Source: Euonymus europaeus (lineage: Eukaryota > Streptophyta > Magnoliopsida > Celastrales > Celastraceae). From it: a DNA stretch of 64,000 bases. The notes under the pieces are model-generated. The model searched no databases and was not told where the DNA came from. It saw nothing but the letters and a program-made list of their open reading frames with translations. Location of the stretch: the NCBI GenBank assembly GCA_963580455.1, contig OY756965.1, positions 2,120,501 through 2,184,500 on the forward strand. Direction: 5' to 3'. The translations under genes and the position numbers were made by a program. Every line of letters begins with the position of its first letter. Position 1 is the stretch's first letter. Shown piece by piece: positions 45,903-56,298 of the stretch.

Positions 45903-46062
45903 AGAGGCCGCGCGAACGCAGGCCTCCACTGCCACAAATTATGACGTAGGCTCTCCCTCAGTGGGGAGACCTTAGGGCAGCACCCCTCCTAAGTGCAATG
46001 GAGGTCACTGACCTAGGCCATGAGCCTTCTTGATCGCCCATTGACCCCGTCCAGGTAAGTAT
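45903..46062 (-). ncRNA. U1: U1 spliceosomal snRNA
   Basis: The minus strand starts ATACTTACCTGGACGGGG, the 5' splice-site recognition end of U1. It continues with GATCAAGAAGGC (stem-loop I, U1-70K site), GGTCAGTGACCTCCATTGCA, AGGTCTCCCCACTGAGGGAGA, the Sm site ATAATTTGTGG, and a final hairpin GGAGGCCTGCGTTCGCGCGGCCTCT. Length is about 160 nt, as in plants. U1 pairs with pre-mRNA 5' splice sites. Upstream and downstream signals are present, so this is probably a functional gene rather than a dispersed pseudogene. The exact 3' end may be off by one or two bases. Confidence 0.95.
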
Positions 46063-46086
46063 GGTTCACCGACACAGGCGTTCTTA

Positions 46087-46136
46087 TTTTATAATAACTT
46101 ATTCGCCCACACCTTTCTCTAGTTCCGATGTGGGAC
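46087..46136 (-). promoter_or_regulatory. U1 promoter: USE and TATA box (Pol II type)
   Basis: On the minus strand GTCCCACATCG (46136-46126) is a perfect plant upstream sequence element. TTATTATAAAA (46097-46087) is the TATA box. They are separated by roughly 30 bp, the Pol II spacing; Pol III snRNA genes have about 10 bp less. The TATA box is about 25-30 bp upstream of the U1 start. Confidence 0.9.
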
Positions 46137-46755
46137 TAAAAAAAAATACTACTCAATCACCATTGCATTTCCTCTCTCATAGAATCTTCCCCCTCTTGTT
46201 GCAATACTTCACCGTGAAGAGTCTTTTCCACTATTTTCTTCCTTTTTGTTTGTTTGCTAATTCTTTCTTCTTCTTCGCGTTTGGAATTAGTGGTTATTGT
46301 TGTTCTGATTCAGAAGGTTTTTGTGTACAAGCATAGAGGTGTAAGGAAGTTACCCAATATCTAATCGCAAACACAAAGTTTACCTGCTTTCAATCTCAGC
46401 CGTTGGATCTGACTAACGACATTCCTATGACTAAAAACATAAAAGTAGATTGCTCATAAATTAAAAACAAGAAAAAGAAAAAAATACCAAAACTCCAGAG
46501 ATAGCTAACTGAGCAGGTACCCAGTAGATGTATACAACATAAAGCCTCAACTCCAGATCATGGAGAAGCTGTTTTGTGGTTTCAACATTGCATGCTTAAA
46601 CTGCAATGGAGAGAAACTTGACCGCTACACCGGAGTCGACCTCCGATCAAAAAATACATATAAATATAGAACCAGGGCAAGACTACAATCAATAGTGCAA
46701 TTGCAATGTATAAGCTTACATAATGATCAATTTATTTCCAAGCATAACCTCACAT
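46137..46755. other. U1 upstream region and 3' flank of the RING gene
   Basis: No gene seen. The part nearest 46756 is probably the 3' UTR of the minus-strand RING gene. Confidence 0.45.
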
Positions 46756-48948
46756 TCAAGTGGCTGTGGGAAGGTAGACTCTGATAAGTTCCTTCACAGT
46801 CACCTTTTTCCTACAAGTAGGGCATTTGGCCTGTTTCCCTATGGCCGTCTTAATGCATGTTTTACAGAAAATGTGACCACACTTTGTTGACATCTCCTCA
46901 ACCAATGTACCAAAGCAAATTGGACAACTAAATGTGGGCATCTTTGGTGCTGCTGGTGGCTGCAGAGACGGTTCAGCCACATTGATAGCATTATCTCTCT
47001 GTCAGAACATTTTTAGTGAGTCAGATCTTCAAAATCACTTAAATTAAGAACCGCAAACATGTGCACGCCTACATCCATATGTAAATAACAAGGCATATGG
47101 CACTAACATGCTAGTTACAGAATTACCTGCAAATCTATCTATTAATCCACAGAAGACATAAAACACTAAAATTTGTTCGAATGCAGTTGAAATTCAATGC
47201 ACAATTCATACATACCTAAAGACGTATTACATACCGTGTTTCCGCTATTTTCTAAAACTTGTTTGATGCAGTTCAAAATCAATGCACCAGTCATAAACCA
47301 ACACAGAAGCATCCAAGATACATAAAGTACAGAAAAACCAACATATCATGAATACATCTCCATTGTCGCATCCCATGCATAAAATTAAGGAATATCATAA
47401 TCTAAAGCACCCATGATACCTAGGGTGTCAATATAACCCTTATTTGTACAGTCAGCAATACTCAAATCTACTTCTGAATATACGGTGAGGAATCAAATCC
47501 ACCAAATTAGAAGTTGGATCCAAAAATATGAAGCATTCATTTGCCAATTGTTGGCTATATCCCTAAGGCTTGAGTTGAACACAGGCATGCCAAGGACATC
47601 AATCCAGACACAAGAAACAGGCATTTTAAAAGAACTTAAATATTTGCAACATCATTATATGCAGCAAATTACTCAATCAAACCTAGGGCAAGATAATAAG
47701 GAAGAAGTCCTAAAATGTGCTGTGCCAACAGCGCACCTAAACTGGTATAAAACAAAGAACCGTATGGTACTTTGTCTTCTACATAGAAAAAGGGGTGTTT
47801 GCATGTGTGCACACTCAGAGGATATACCACAAATAAGAATAGTTTGGCAACGTTAAAATTTCAAACAATACGAACTTACCTTAGATTTGTGACTGGATTC
47901 ATAATTTATGTAAAGCTCACAACAGATGTTTGTTTGATTTCCTGGAACTCTAGCGCGCTTGACGCGAGGAATATCAGCCACATAAGTTGTTTGCCCTTCA
48001 ATTAAGAGACATGATAAAGAAAGATGTAAATCATACCAATAACTTGACTGCACAATATGCAGACCAAGAAAAACATACATAATATGCAAAACAAATTATG
48101 AATATGGTTCTCCAGGCAACACAAACAGCAGAAAGTACTTGCTAGGCACCAGAACTACGGGAATCAGCTTTGTTGTCCCTATGTGAAACAATAAGGAACC
48201 TATCCCTACCCTTGAGTAACCCCTCCCTTCAACTGAAAGAAATGACAATCTTTTGAGGGATTTTTTTCCTTTATCAACATACCTAAAATTATTTTTGATT
48301 CATAGTCATAGGTCGTTCTCATCACAAGCAGTTTTAACAATCTCCCCCTCCCCAGCCAACATTTTCCAGTAGAAATAATGGAGCTACTCAGGGCTTATTA
48401 ATGAAAACAATGGAATTCCATAACATAGCATTGACATGAAAAATAAACGATGATACACCAAGAAAAAATAACTGACATAAAAAAAAAGTAAAAATAAGGA
48501 ATAAGTAAATAACTTCACTAACCTGAATCTACATCGAGTACAAGCCTTCTGCGGTTCCTTCTGGAATTTTTTGTGGCCTATAATAAAATGATAGCACAAT
48601 TAGTCAAGGTTCGCAACATTCAGATGGTGTATGAAGGCAGTCCTTCCATGATTCCTTCAAAACACAAATCAACAGCTATAGAAAACAAAAATAACTTGTA
48701 TATAAAACTAGAGACTGTACTTCTGCAAATGCCCCAGGAGAAGATTCAATAACATCATCGTCAATTGCATCAACATCAATCCTTGCAGGTATAGGCTGTC
48801 TTTGGATTGTTTGCACTGGCTGAGCTTCAATCTGAGAAGAAGTACCCTCGTGATCCCTGTTTTCACTTGGTGCCACGTTTAAGTCCAGTGCCGCCTTCCT
48901 CCTTCGGTAACCTCTTAAAGGAGGAGCCCTCACCCCCTCAGCATCCAT
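46756..48948 (-). CDS. Small RING-type E3 ubiquitin ligase, RNF4/STUbL-like
   Basis: Exons 48948-48721, 48577-48523, 47995-47880 and 46998-46756 give 213 residues with consistent phases. A C-terminal C3HC4 RING lies at about 158-195: CPICFGTLVEE, then KCGHIFCKTCI, then CPTCRKKV. Residues about 57-70, IDVDAIDDDVIESS, form a hydrophobic-acidic block typical of SUMO-interacting motifs. The N-terminus has RRRKAALDLNVAPSE, with an LDLNV motif. RING plus SIM is the layout of SUMO-targeted ubiquitin ligases, which ubiquitinate SUMO-modified nuclear proteins. Only one SIM-like block is clear, so STUbL function is an inference. A 5' UTR intron upstream is likely. Confidence 0.82.
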
Positions 48949-50171
48949 ACTCTTTTCCAGTTGTGTGACAAGACTTTAAAAAAAAATACAATCACTTAAA
49001 CCCACATCAATATTTGGCAATAAAAATCAATTTCAACATAAACATTTGCTTCTTTTTTTTGTTTCAAAGAATATTAGAGACGATAAAAAAAACCATAAAA
49101 AGAAGCAAATGAGGATTAAACTACTATACAGGGAAATTATGGTAGATCACTCTTTCACTCTTTTGCAAGAAACCAAAACAACTAACAAATGATTTCAACA
49201 TGCACAAGATTGTAGCAAATAGTGAAAACAAGAAGCATTATAGTTGACACTTCAAGACAATGGTCTTTTTCCCATATCAACATTGCACCAGTATAATCAT
49301 CAAACTTGAATCTTTATTTCACAAACTAAAGTAAGTATCCAAGAATATGCGTCCAATACAGAGAACTGAGTGCCAATATAGATCCCAATTTTACCCCAGT
49401 AGAGAAGCAGCACAACGATAACATGTATAAAATCCTTAAAAACGGGAGGAAAAAATAAAAAGGAAAGATGAAAGGTTTACTACAACCAATAAAGCAGTAA
49501 ACTGTTCCAGTTTGATGCCCCGATCTTACAATACAGTCCCTTTATCATCACAATTGACGCTCTTTCAAAACCAAGCAAAAAAAAACCTAAAAATCATTCC
49601 AATCAGAATCCCAAATCTGAACTATCTAACTATCAAATAATCTTGTTCCTTCATCATGAAAAAATAACAGCATAAAAATTGAATAAATCCAATCCACTAA
49701 TCACATCATGAAATCATCAAAAATAGACAAGGACACAAACACGCGAGCTGATTTAAAGAATCCAAGATAAAAATAACTACCGTTAATCCGATTCTTCAAC
49801 TGGCGAATCGATTCAATAATCGAACGTTTAAGAGAAAACACCGAGACTATGAGGAAAAAAGCAGACAACTTCCCCGGTTTAGGGTTTTCAAGCGGTGTAA
49901 AGTTTGAAGGGATTGCGAAACTCAAGCCCAAGGGGTTATTTCAATCCATAATTCCGTCTTCTCAAACTAGAACTGAATTTATTTATTTTTTTACTATCAA
50001 ATATCTGTGCAACATGTTAATAAGAGCAGGTCCTGCATCATTTGCAGTTCAAAATATCAAATGACGCTAATAGATTGGGCAATAACTTTGAATTACGGAT
50101 GTGCCATTAAGCAATTTATTATTACGAAAAATTGAATAAAATTATATGCTTATATCACATATTTAGAGAAA
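48949..50171. other. Upstream region of the RING gene
   Basis: AT-rich. 49790-49940 (TTCAACTGGCGAATCG..., GGTTTAGGGTTTTC) has the look of a first untranslated exon or core promoter on the minus strand; AAACCCTAAA is common in plant 5' UTRs. No gene on the plus strand is supported. Confidence 0.45.
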
Positions 50172-51143
50172 GGGATAAGTATCAAAAAAAAGCCCCCGAA
50201 CTTTGCGTTTTGGGTCATTTTGGCCCCTAAATTTTTTTTCGGGCCAAAATGACCCCTCAACTTACAAGAATGGGTCACGTTAGCCCCTCGAGCCAATTTC
50301 CGTTAAATATTGCTGACGTGGCCGTTAGTTTGATGACGTGTAATTTTTAACCATTTGAAAATGGGGCAAATGAGCCCCTGTACTCTCAAAAATGGGGCAA
50401 GTAAACCCCCAAAGTTATGAAAAATTGTTCAATAATAACATTTTAGTTTCTATTTTCCAATAACAACATTTTAGTTTCTATTAAAGGGTTAATAAGGATC
50501 GTGGGAGGATCTTTGCATCTTTAAAATCAGTGCACCAAAATTGTTAAAAATAATTTTTAAAAAAAACCATAATATATAGTATTTAGAATAATAATATGGA
50601 TTTCCCAAGAGCCAAACAATTTTTAAATGTCCCATTAGCGTGGGCTTTCTCCAGATTCAAAATAATTTGCGATGTATTGGTTTATGGTTAATTATGTTAA
50701 ATACTATATATTATGGGTTTTTTTTCAAAATTATTTTTAACAATTTTGATACACCGATTTTAAAGATGCAAAAGTCCTCCCACGATCTGTATTATTAACC
50801 CTTTAATAGAAACTAAAATGTTGTTATTAGAAAATAGAAACTAAAATGTTATTATTGAACCATTTTTCATAATTTTGGGGGTTTACTTGACCCATTTTTC
50901 AGAGTACAGGGGCTCATTTGCCCCATTTTTCAGAGTACAGGGGCTCATTTGCCCCATTTCAAATGGTTAAAAATTACACGTCATCAAACTAACGGCCACG
51001 TCAGCAATATTTAACGGAAATTGGCTCGAGGGGCTAACGTGACCCATTCTTGTAAGTTGAGGGGTCATTTTGGCCCGAAAAAAAGTTTAGGGGCCAAAAT
51101 GACCCAAAACGCAAAGTTTGGGGGCTTTTTTGATACTTATCCC
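50172..51143. mobile_element. Near-palindromic Mutator-like MITE with perfect 9-bp target duplication
   Basis: A 972-bp element flanked by TTAGAGAAA at 50163-50171 and 51144-51152, the 9-bp duplication characteristic of Mutator-like elements. The ends GGGATAAGTATC / GATACTTATCCC begin inverted arms of roughly 410 bp (about 50172-50582 and 50697-51143), joined by a spacer of about 115 bp. The arms contain GGGTCATTTTGGCCCC and GCTGACGTGGCCGTTAGTTTGATGACGTG-type segments. The right arm has an extra 31-bp direct duplication (50891-50921 and 50922-50952). It has no coding capacity and should form a very strong hairpin. Confidence 0.95.
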
Positions 51144-51152
51144 TTAGAGAAA

Positions 51153-52856
51153 CTCCAATAAGGTTTGCAAATTTGGGATACGATAATTGTACTATAGAAA
51201 TCTAGTTGTACTTTACATATTCTTTGCATATTTTTCACCAGTTTTCTAAATTTCGCTAAGCGGCAGACTGAAGCTTAGACTGTTTAGGCGAAGTCTAGGC
51301 CTAGACAATTGTTCGAAAAATGTATATAAAACTAATATATTAATTCAATTATTAACATTTATTTGGAACAATTCATCCGTTGTATAGACATATGAACACT
51401 AAAATGAAAATGCAATGTGATTATTCAATTTTAATATCAATTATAAAATTTTGACTCATTAGTTCAAGACAACATTTTGTCTTTTTGTTCCAATTTTGAC
51501 AATTAAGCGGGCAAGGTGGTCAGTCGCATAGAATTATCGAATTACCTTTATTCGGTGCAACTGGTTGTCACCTAACGCCTAGGCAGTCGCATTTTAAAAT
51601 ATTATTTTTCACACAATACCATTACAACAATGAATTATAAACGAATAAAAAATGTCGTATAAGTAGTAACTGAACTCTCTTTAAAAATTTTTGATGACAG
51701 TTGTAATTAAACCTCCCTTCAAATTTTAAAAACAATTTTAAAAACTCCTTTTGGGTTCATGAATATGCATATTGTAATACATTCCCTCTTGGAGAGCAAA
51801 ATTTGAGTCTTAGTATGCAAATCAATAATTAAATTGTATACTCTTTTTGCATTCTCTTATTGGAACATATTTTTTACAACTCCATCATTGGTCTATGTTC
51901 ATACTAAAATTTCTATTAAAATATAATAACCCAAAGAGAGAAAATCCCTAAAGCTTATTAATTATTATGAAGAAACAACACAAACCTGCAATACACATTC
52001 TGAGTTATCACATATGTTATAGACATTCAAGTTTCAACACCATGATAAATGGCAATCCTTGAAACTTTTTCCTTCTATGTCTCCTTAATGTTGCATCAGA
52101 GCAACAATACAGTCTTTCAAATTACCATCTTAATCCAAAAACACGCAATCACCATGGCAAAGTGATTGCTCATTGAAAAGAAACAACATAGCAGAAAATA
52201 AGTTCGTAGGGCCGAAAACTTTTGCAATTTCTATGATTCATGGGAGAAATAGAACACTAGATCTGCTACTATGGTGGCAATCAAATTACTGCAAGAAACA
52301 ATATCAGAGTACCAAGGTCAAGAGACTGCAGGAAAATCTCAATCTCCATACATGATACTAGCAAGTGAGCATTCTTTCTCTCAAGTTCTGACTGAATGAA
52401 GACAATTAACATTTCATTAGCCATTTCAAGGACAAGGACCAGGACAAGAACAGAAAGAGGAGAACTGTAGTATTTTCATGGCATACATATTCAAAATTCA
52501 TCCATGATCGCACTTTGAACAGCATATAAAATGATACAACGCTCCCCACATTCATGCTTGCACACACACACACACATTCAGACATTTTAACATTTTTCAA
52601 AACAATCCAGCATGCGCTATCCCTTCCAAAATAGAAACATTCAAATATTTACACTCAACTGTTGTGATCTTCTCCTATTTCTCAGGATATGATTCAAGAA
52701 TATTTAATAGCTACAGAAATAACAAAGGCATAGAGAGAGAACATCCTTGATGGAATAAAAAAGTTATTATGATTTCTCATTGCAAACATGTTAGGAAAGC
52801 AGAAAACCACATCAAAGTTGAAAAGGGATCAACCAGGATATTATAGAAGTTCTATA
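51153..52856. other. AT-rich intergenic DNA and CDC45 3' flank
   Basis: No supported gene. A (CA)n microsatellite lies at about 52560-52576. 52600-52856 is likely CDC45 3' UTR on the minus strand. Confidence 0.5.
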
Positions 52857-54638
52857 TCAGAGTTTCTCAGTTAATCTGATCATAAAAGAATTAACTGCAC
52901 CTGCATCCAGAATAATCCAAGAAGATTCAAACAGTTCATGGAAGTATTCAACTCCAATTTCTTCAGCAGCATTTCTGAATGCAACCCCAAAAGCATTTCC
53001 TTGAACTGCCCCAAGTCGTGGCTTCCCACATACCCCAACAATCAGAAACTTATGTGGTTCTTGTGACAAACAAGCACAGAGCAAAGGCTTCATTCTAGCT
53101 CCCTTCTCCTTCAAGGCATCCATTAAAAAATAGCAGAATTTAGTCAAAGCCTGAGGATAACCCAACATCTCTGTATCGACTGAATCTTCAAGCTTCACCC
53201 ACCTGAACTTTCTTCCACTCCTGATAGAAGCGCTCTTTGTAATTGCTGCACTTCCTTGACTAAGAATTGCCCTTTGTATTTTGATTGCCTGCTGCATTCC
53301 AGCTTTCAACTTATCAAGATTGCACAATGACAGGGCATCATAAGCCTCGGCAAACTACTTCGAAGCAGAAGAGCCATCAGAGTTTACAAATGACTCAAGA
53401 AGTGCAGTAACCCCATGTACAACATCTGCCGCCGAGACTCTCGAGCTATACCCATGCAGCCTCAAGAAGCTCCTGTAATAAAAATCAGTAAGCCCGTATT
53501 CTGGTAGAAACTGCTCAAACTCGTCTTTCATCTTTCTTTTTACATCAAGATTCATGTACTGAAACTTTTGCTGGCAATCCACAAGAGCAAATCCCATTCG
53601 CGCAAGAAGCAGCTTGAGCTTTTTCATTCCATTGTCACTCCAGGTCTTCAATTTGGTGGCAATGTATGTGGAACATAACATTGAGTCAAACAAATTCCAC
53701 TCCTGTAACAGCATAAGCCTTGGTTCATTTTCATAAGAAATCCTAGAGGAGTCAGGTGCTCGAATCTTAGTTCCATCCTTCAAGGTAACTGCATCTAAAT
53801 TACCTGAATTATTAATGTGTTGCTCAAGTTCCATAACTCCTGCTTGGTACCTCTCACCAGTCAGCCTTTCATGAACAAATTGATCTGTCAGTGAAACACA
53901 AGCCAACCAAAGCAACTCATTTGTGTTTTTCCTCAATGAATGTGATAATTCATACATCAAACACCCTGATGGCTTACCATGAAACGTACCCATGTAATAG
54001 TATTTCCTTTTCAATTTTCTGTAAAGCTTAACCGGGTCCTCTTCACTCTCGGGACTAACCCTTCTTCGTTTCCTGTTTGATTCATTTCTATCGTGCTCTT
54101 CTTCACTCTCGCTATCCTCTTCTTCTTCTTCACTCTCCGAGTTCTCATCAACTTCATCATCATAATTCAAATCACTTGCATTTGCTAGAGCCGAAATATC
54201 AAAATCGTAGGCCAAATCAGCCTGCTGCTCATCATCCCTTGTATAAAGCAAAACTACGCGATCGTTTTGTTCACTCAAATTATGCAAATGTATTGGTCGG
54301 TGACTGTCAACAACAAAAACCCTAGCATGGGGACCTAAATTCAATACCCGCTGCAAGTTCCGGTGACAACCCCAATTTATCAAGAGGATTGAAATTGGTT
54401 TATCGGACGGAGAAGATAAATCTGGACCTGCATATTTGTGGATCTCTTGAAAGGAGGAAACGGGATAGCAAGAGTAGCGAACTGAATCTGTCTCAAGGAC
54501 GTGGAGGATGATTTTTAGGGCACAGAGGGAGTCGGCATCGGATGTCGATGGAAATATGAGCAAAGAAGAGAGAGATGAAGCGGTAGCGGACTCACGGAGG
54601 CGGTCATAGAAGGACTCAACCTTCTCCTCCCTCACCAT
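52857..54638 (-). CDS. CDC45: CDC45 replication initiation factor, interrupted by an in-frame TAG
   Basis: One continuous frame from ATG 54638 to TGA 52857 would give 593 codons, the usual plant length (about 596), except for TAG at codon 428 (53355-53357). Before the stop: MVREEKVESFYDRLRESA, SDADSLCALKII, INWGCHRNL, VVDSHRP, an Asp/Glu-rich linker with a basic cluster (RKRRRV), and LLQEWNLFDSML. After it: FAEAYDALSL, GSAAITKSASIRSGRKFRWVKLED, VCGKPRLGAVQGNAFG and the C-terminal SFMIRLTEKL. Arabidopsis, as I remember it, has Gln at the stop position (CAG to TAG is one transition). CDC45 is part of the CMG helicase and essential for DNA replication. Sequence error, a disabled duplicate or a truncated allele are all possible. 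There are no introns. Confidence 0.9.
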
Positions 54639-55635
54639 TACTACTAAAATCAGTTTACAAAACTAATGAACTCAATTTGGTGATTTGACAAAGAATGAGG
54701 AAATCAACATTCACTAGATAGTAATTTACGAAGCCTTCTAATCCTCCACAGAATCCAGGGCAACATAGAGAGACAGAAGCAAAGCTAGAAAGCAAGCATG
54801 GATTGAAGTACCTGAAATTCGTTCAGAAACCAATCAGCCCGAGGAAATCCTAAACCCTAGCGACCAGATCCGAGGCATGGAAGAGAGAGAGAGAGAAGGT
54901 TCGGGTGGGAAGAACCGAACTTCTTCTTACGTTTTAACAATAGAATTCAAATTCAACGTTGGTATGAGATTTGAATTTTTATTATGACGCGCCAAAATCT
55001 GGATCTCGATTTGTGTGGTTCTATTTGAACCCCTAGTTGGAACTTGGAACCCCCATTTTTAGCCAAGTACTTTATTTATAAAATCAAAAATAAAATATTG
55101 TCCTAAATGTTTATAGAATTCTACACCACACGTCGTTTTTGTTAAATCAAAAAACAATTAATATCAACTTTTCTTTTGTTCAATCATAAAACGTATTTTA
55201 TTTTTTTTAAAATTAAAAGGTATCCTCATTCACTTATATTCACACTCTCACTCTACTTAAACTAAACATTTACTACGTGGCCTTATTACTAGAGATAATA
55301 ATTATTATTAGTGTTTCACTGTTATTAGTGCTTGTCTAGTGTAGTCATATTTCACTTATTAGTCATTCACATTTATCAATGACTCATTCACATTTATCAA
55401 TGACTCTCTATTGTACATGCACGGGTGTGAATGTTATAGTCTTTTTCGGGTCATTTTATTTCTTTTCTTACCGGGTCACTTATTATTTCTTCACATTTAC
55501 CAATGTATCTCTACTGGGCACTCCTCTCCAACGTTACTTTTTTTAGGCATGCAAAACTAGGTTGTAGATTTGGTGGGGAGGAGGGGGGGGGCGCCAATTA
55601 TGCAGTAAATGAAGGGATTGGTATTTTCGTGCAAG
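54639..55635. other. CDC45 promoter/5' UTR and AT-rich DNA
   Basis: 54639-54910 is the likely 5' UTR and core promoter of CDC45, with AAACCCTAG and a GA run. 55060-55500 is AT-rich; ATTCACATTTATCAATGACTC occurs twice in tandem near 55364-55405. 55560-55600 has a short G run. No gene. Confidence 0.5.
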
Positions 55636-56298
55636 TGGAATGTTTGGGGGGTCCTGAATCCTTTGTTATTCATCTACCCACACCCTTATAAATATTTGAA
55701 CTTATTCTTCCTTCTATGACTATCTTATTCTCTAACTTTATTCTTTTCTAAATCTCATTCATCTCCTCACAATATAGACCATATATTTGATGAAATGAAT
55801 GAAGAAGACGAATTTGTGAATGAAATGGAAGAGAACATCCCGACTGATGGTAGAACTGGAATGTTTGGGGGGTCCTGAATCCTTTGTTATTCATCTACCC
55901 ACACCCTTATAAATATTTGAACTTATTCTTCCTTCTATGACTATCTTATTCTCTAACTTTATTCTTTTCTAAATCTCATTCATCTCCTCACAATATAGAC
56001 CATATAGTCGATGAAATGAATGAAGAAGACGAATTTGTGAATGAAATGGAAGAGAACATCCCGACTGATGGTAGAACTGGAATGCTTGGGGGGTCCTGAA
56101 TCCTTTGTTATTCATCTACCCACACCCTTATAAATATTTGAACTTATTCTTCCTTCTATGACTATCTTATTCTCTAACTTTATTCTTTTCTAAATCTCAT
56201 TCATCTCCTCACAATATAGACCATATATTTGATGAAATGAATGAAGAAGACGAATTTGTGAATGAAATGGAAGAGAACATCCCGACTGATGGTAGAAG
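55636..56298. repeat. Three tandem copies of a 221-bp promoter/first-exon unit
   Basis: Units start at 55636, 55857 and 56078 and are nearly identical; differences include TGTTTGG against TGCTTGG, and ATATTTGATG against ATAGTCGATG in the middle copy. Each contains a TATA box (CTTATAAATATTTG), a pyrimidine-rich leader, an ATG (55795, 56016, 56237) and the first 20 codons MNEEDEFVNEMEENIPTDGR. Only the third unit runs on to a splice donor; in the first two the frame stops soon after the junction. The near identity suggests recent duplication. Confidence 0.9.

Noticed and set aside
46061..46336. 91-codon plus-strand ORF
   Set aside because: It runs antisense through the U1 promoter and is low-complexity Phe/Ser sequence.
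53352..53390. 33-nt GT...AG stretch that would remove the CDC45 stop in frame (exitron-like)
   Set aside because: GTAAAC ... AAGTAG is in frame and ends exactly at the stop, but 33 nt is well below the size of plant introns known to splice, and homologues keep these residues as coding sequence.
55636..56298. CRISPR-like regular repeats
   Set aside because: They are 221-bp direct tandem copies without spacers in a plant genome.
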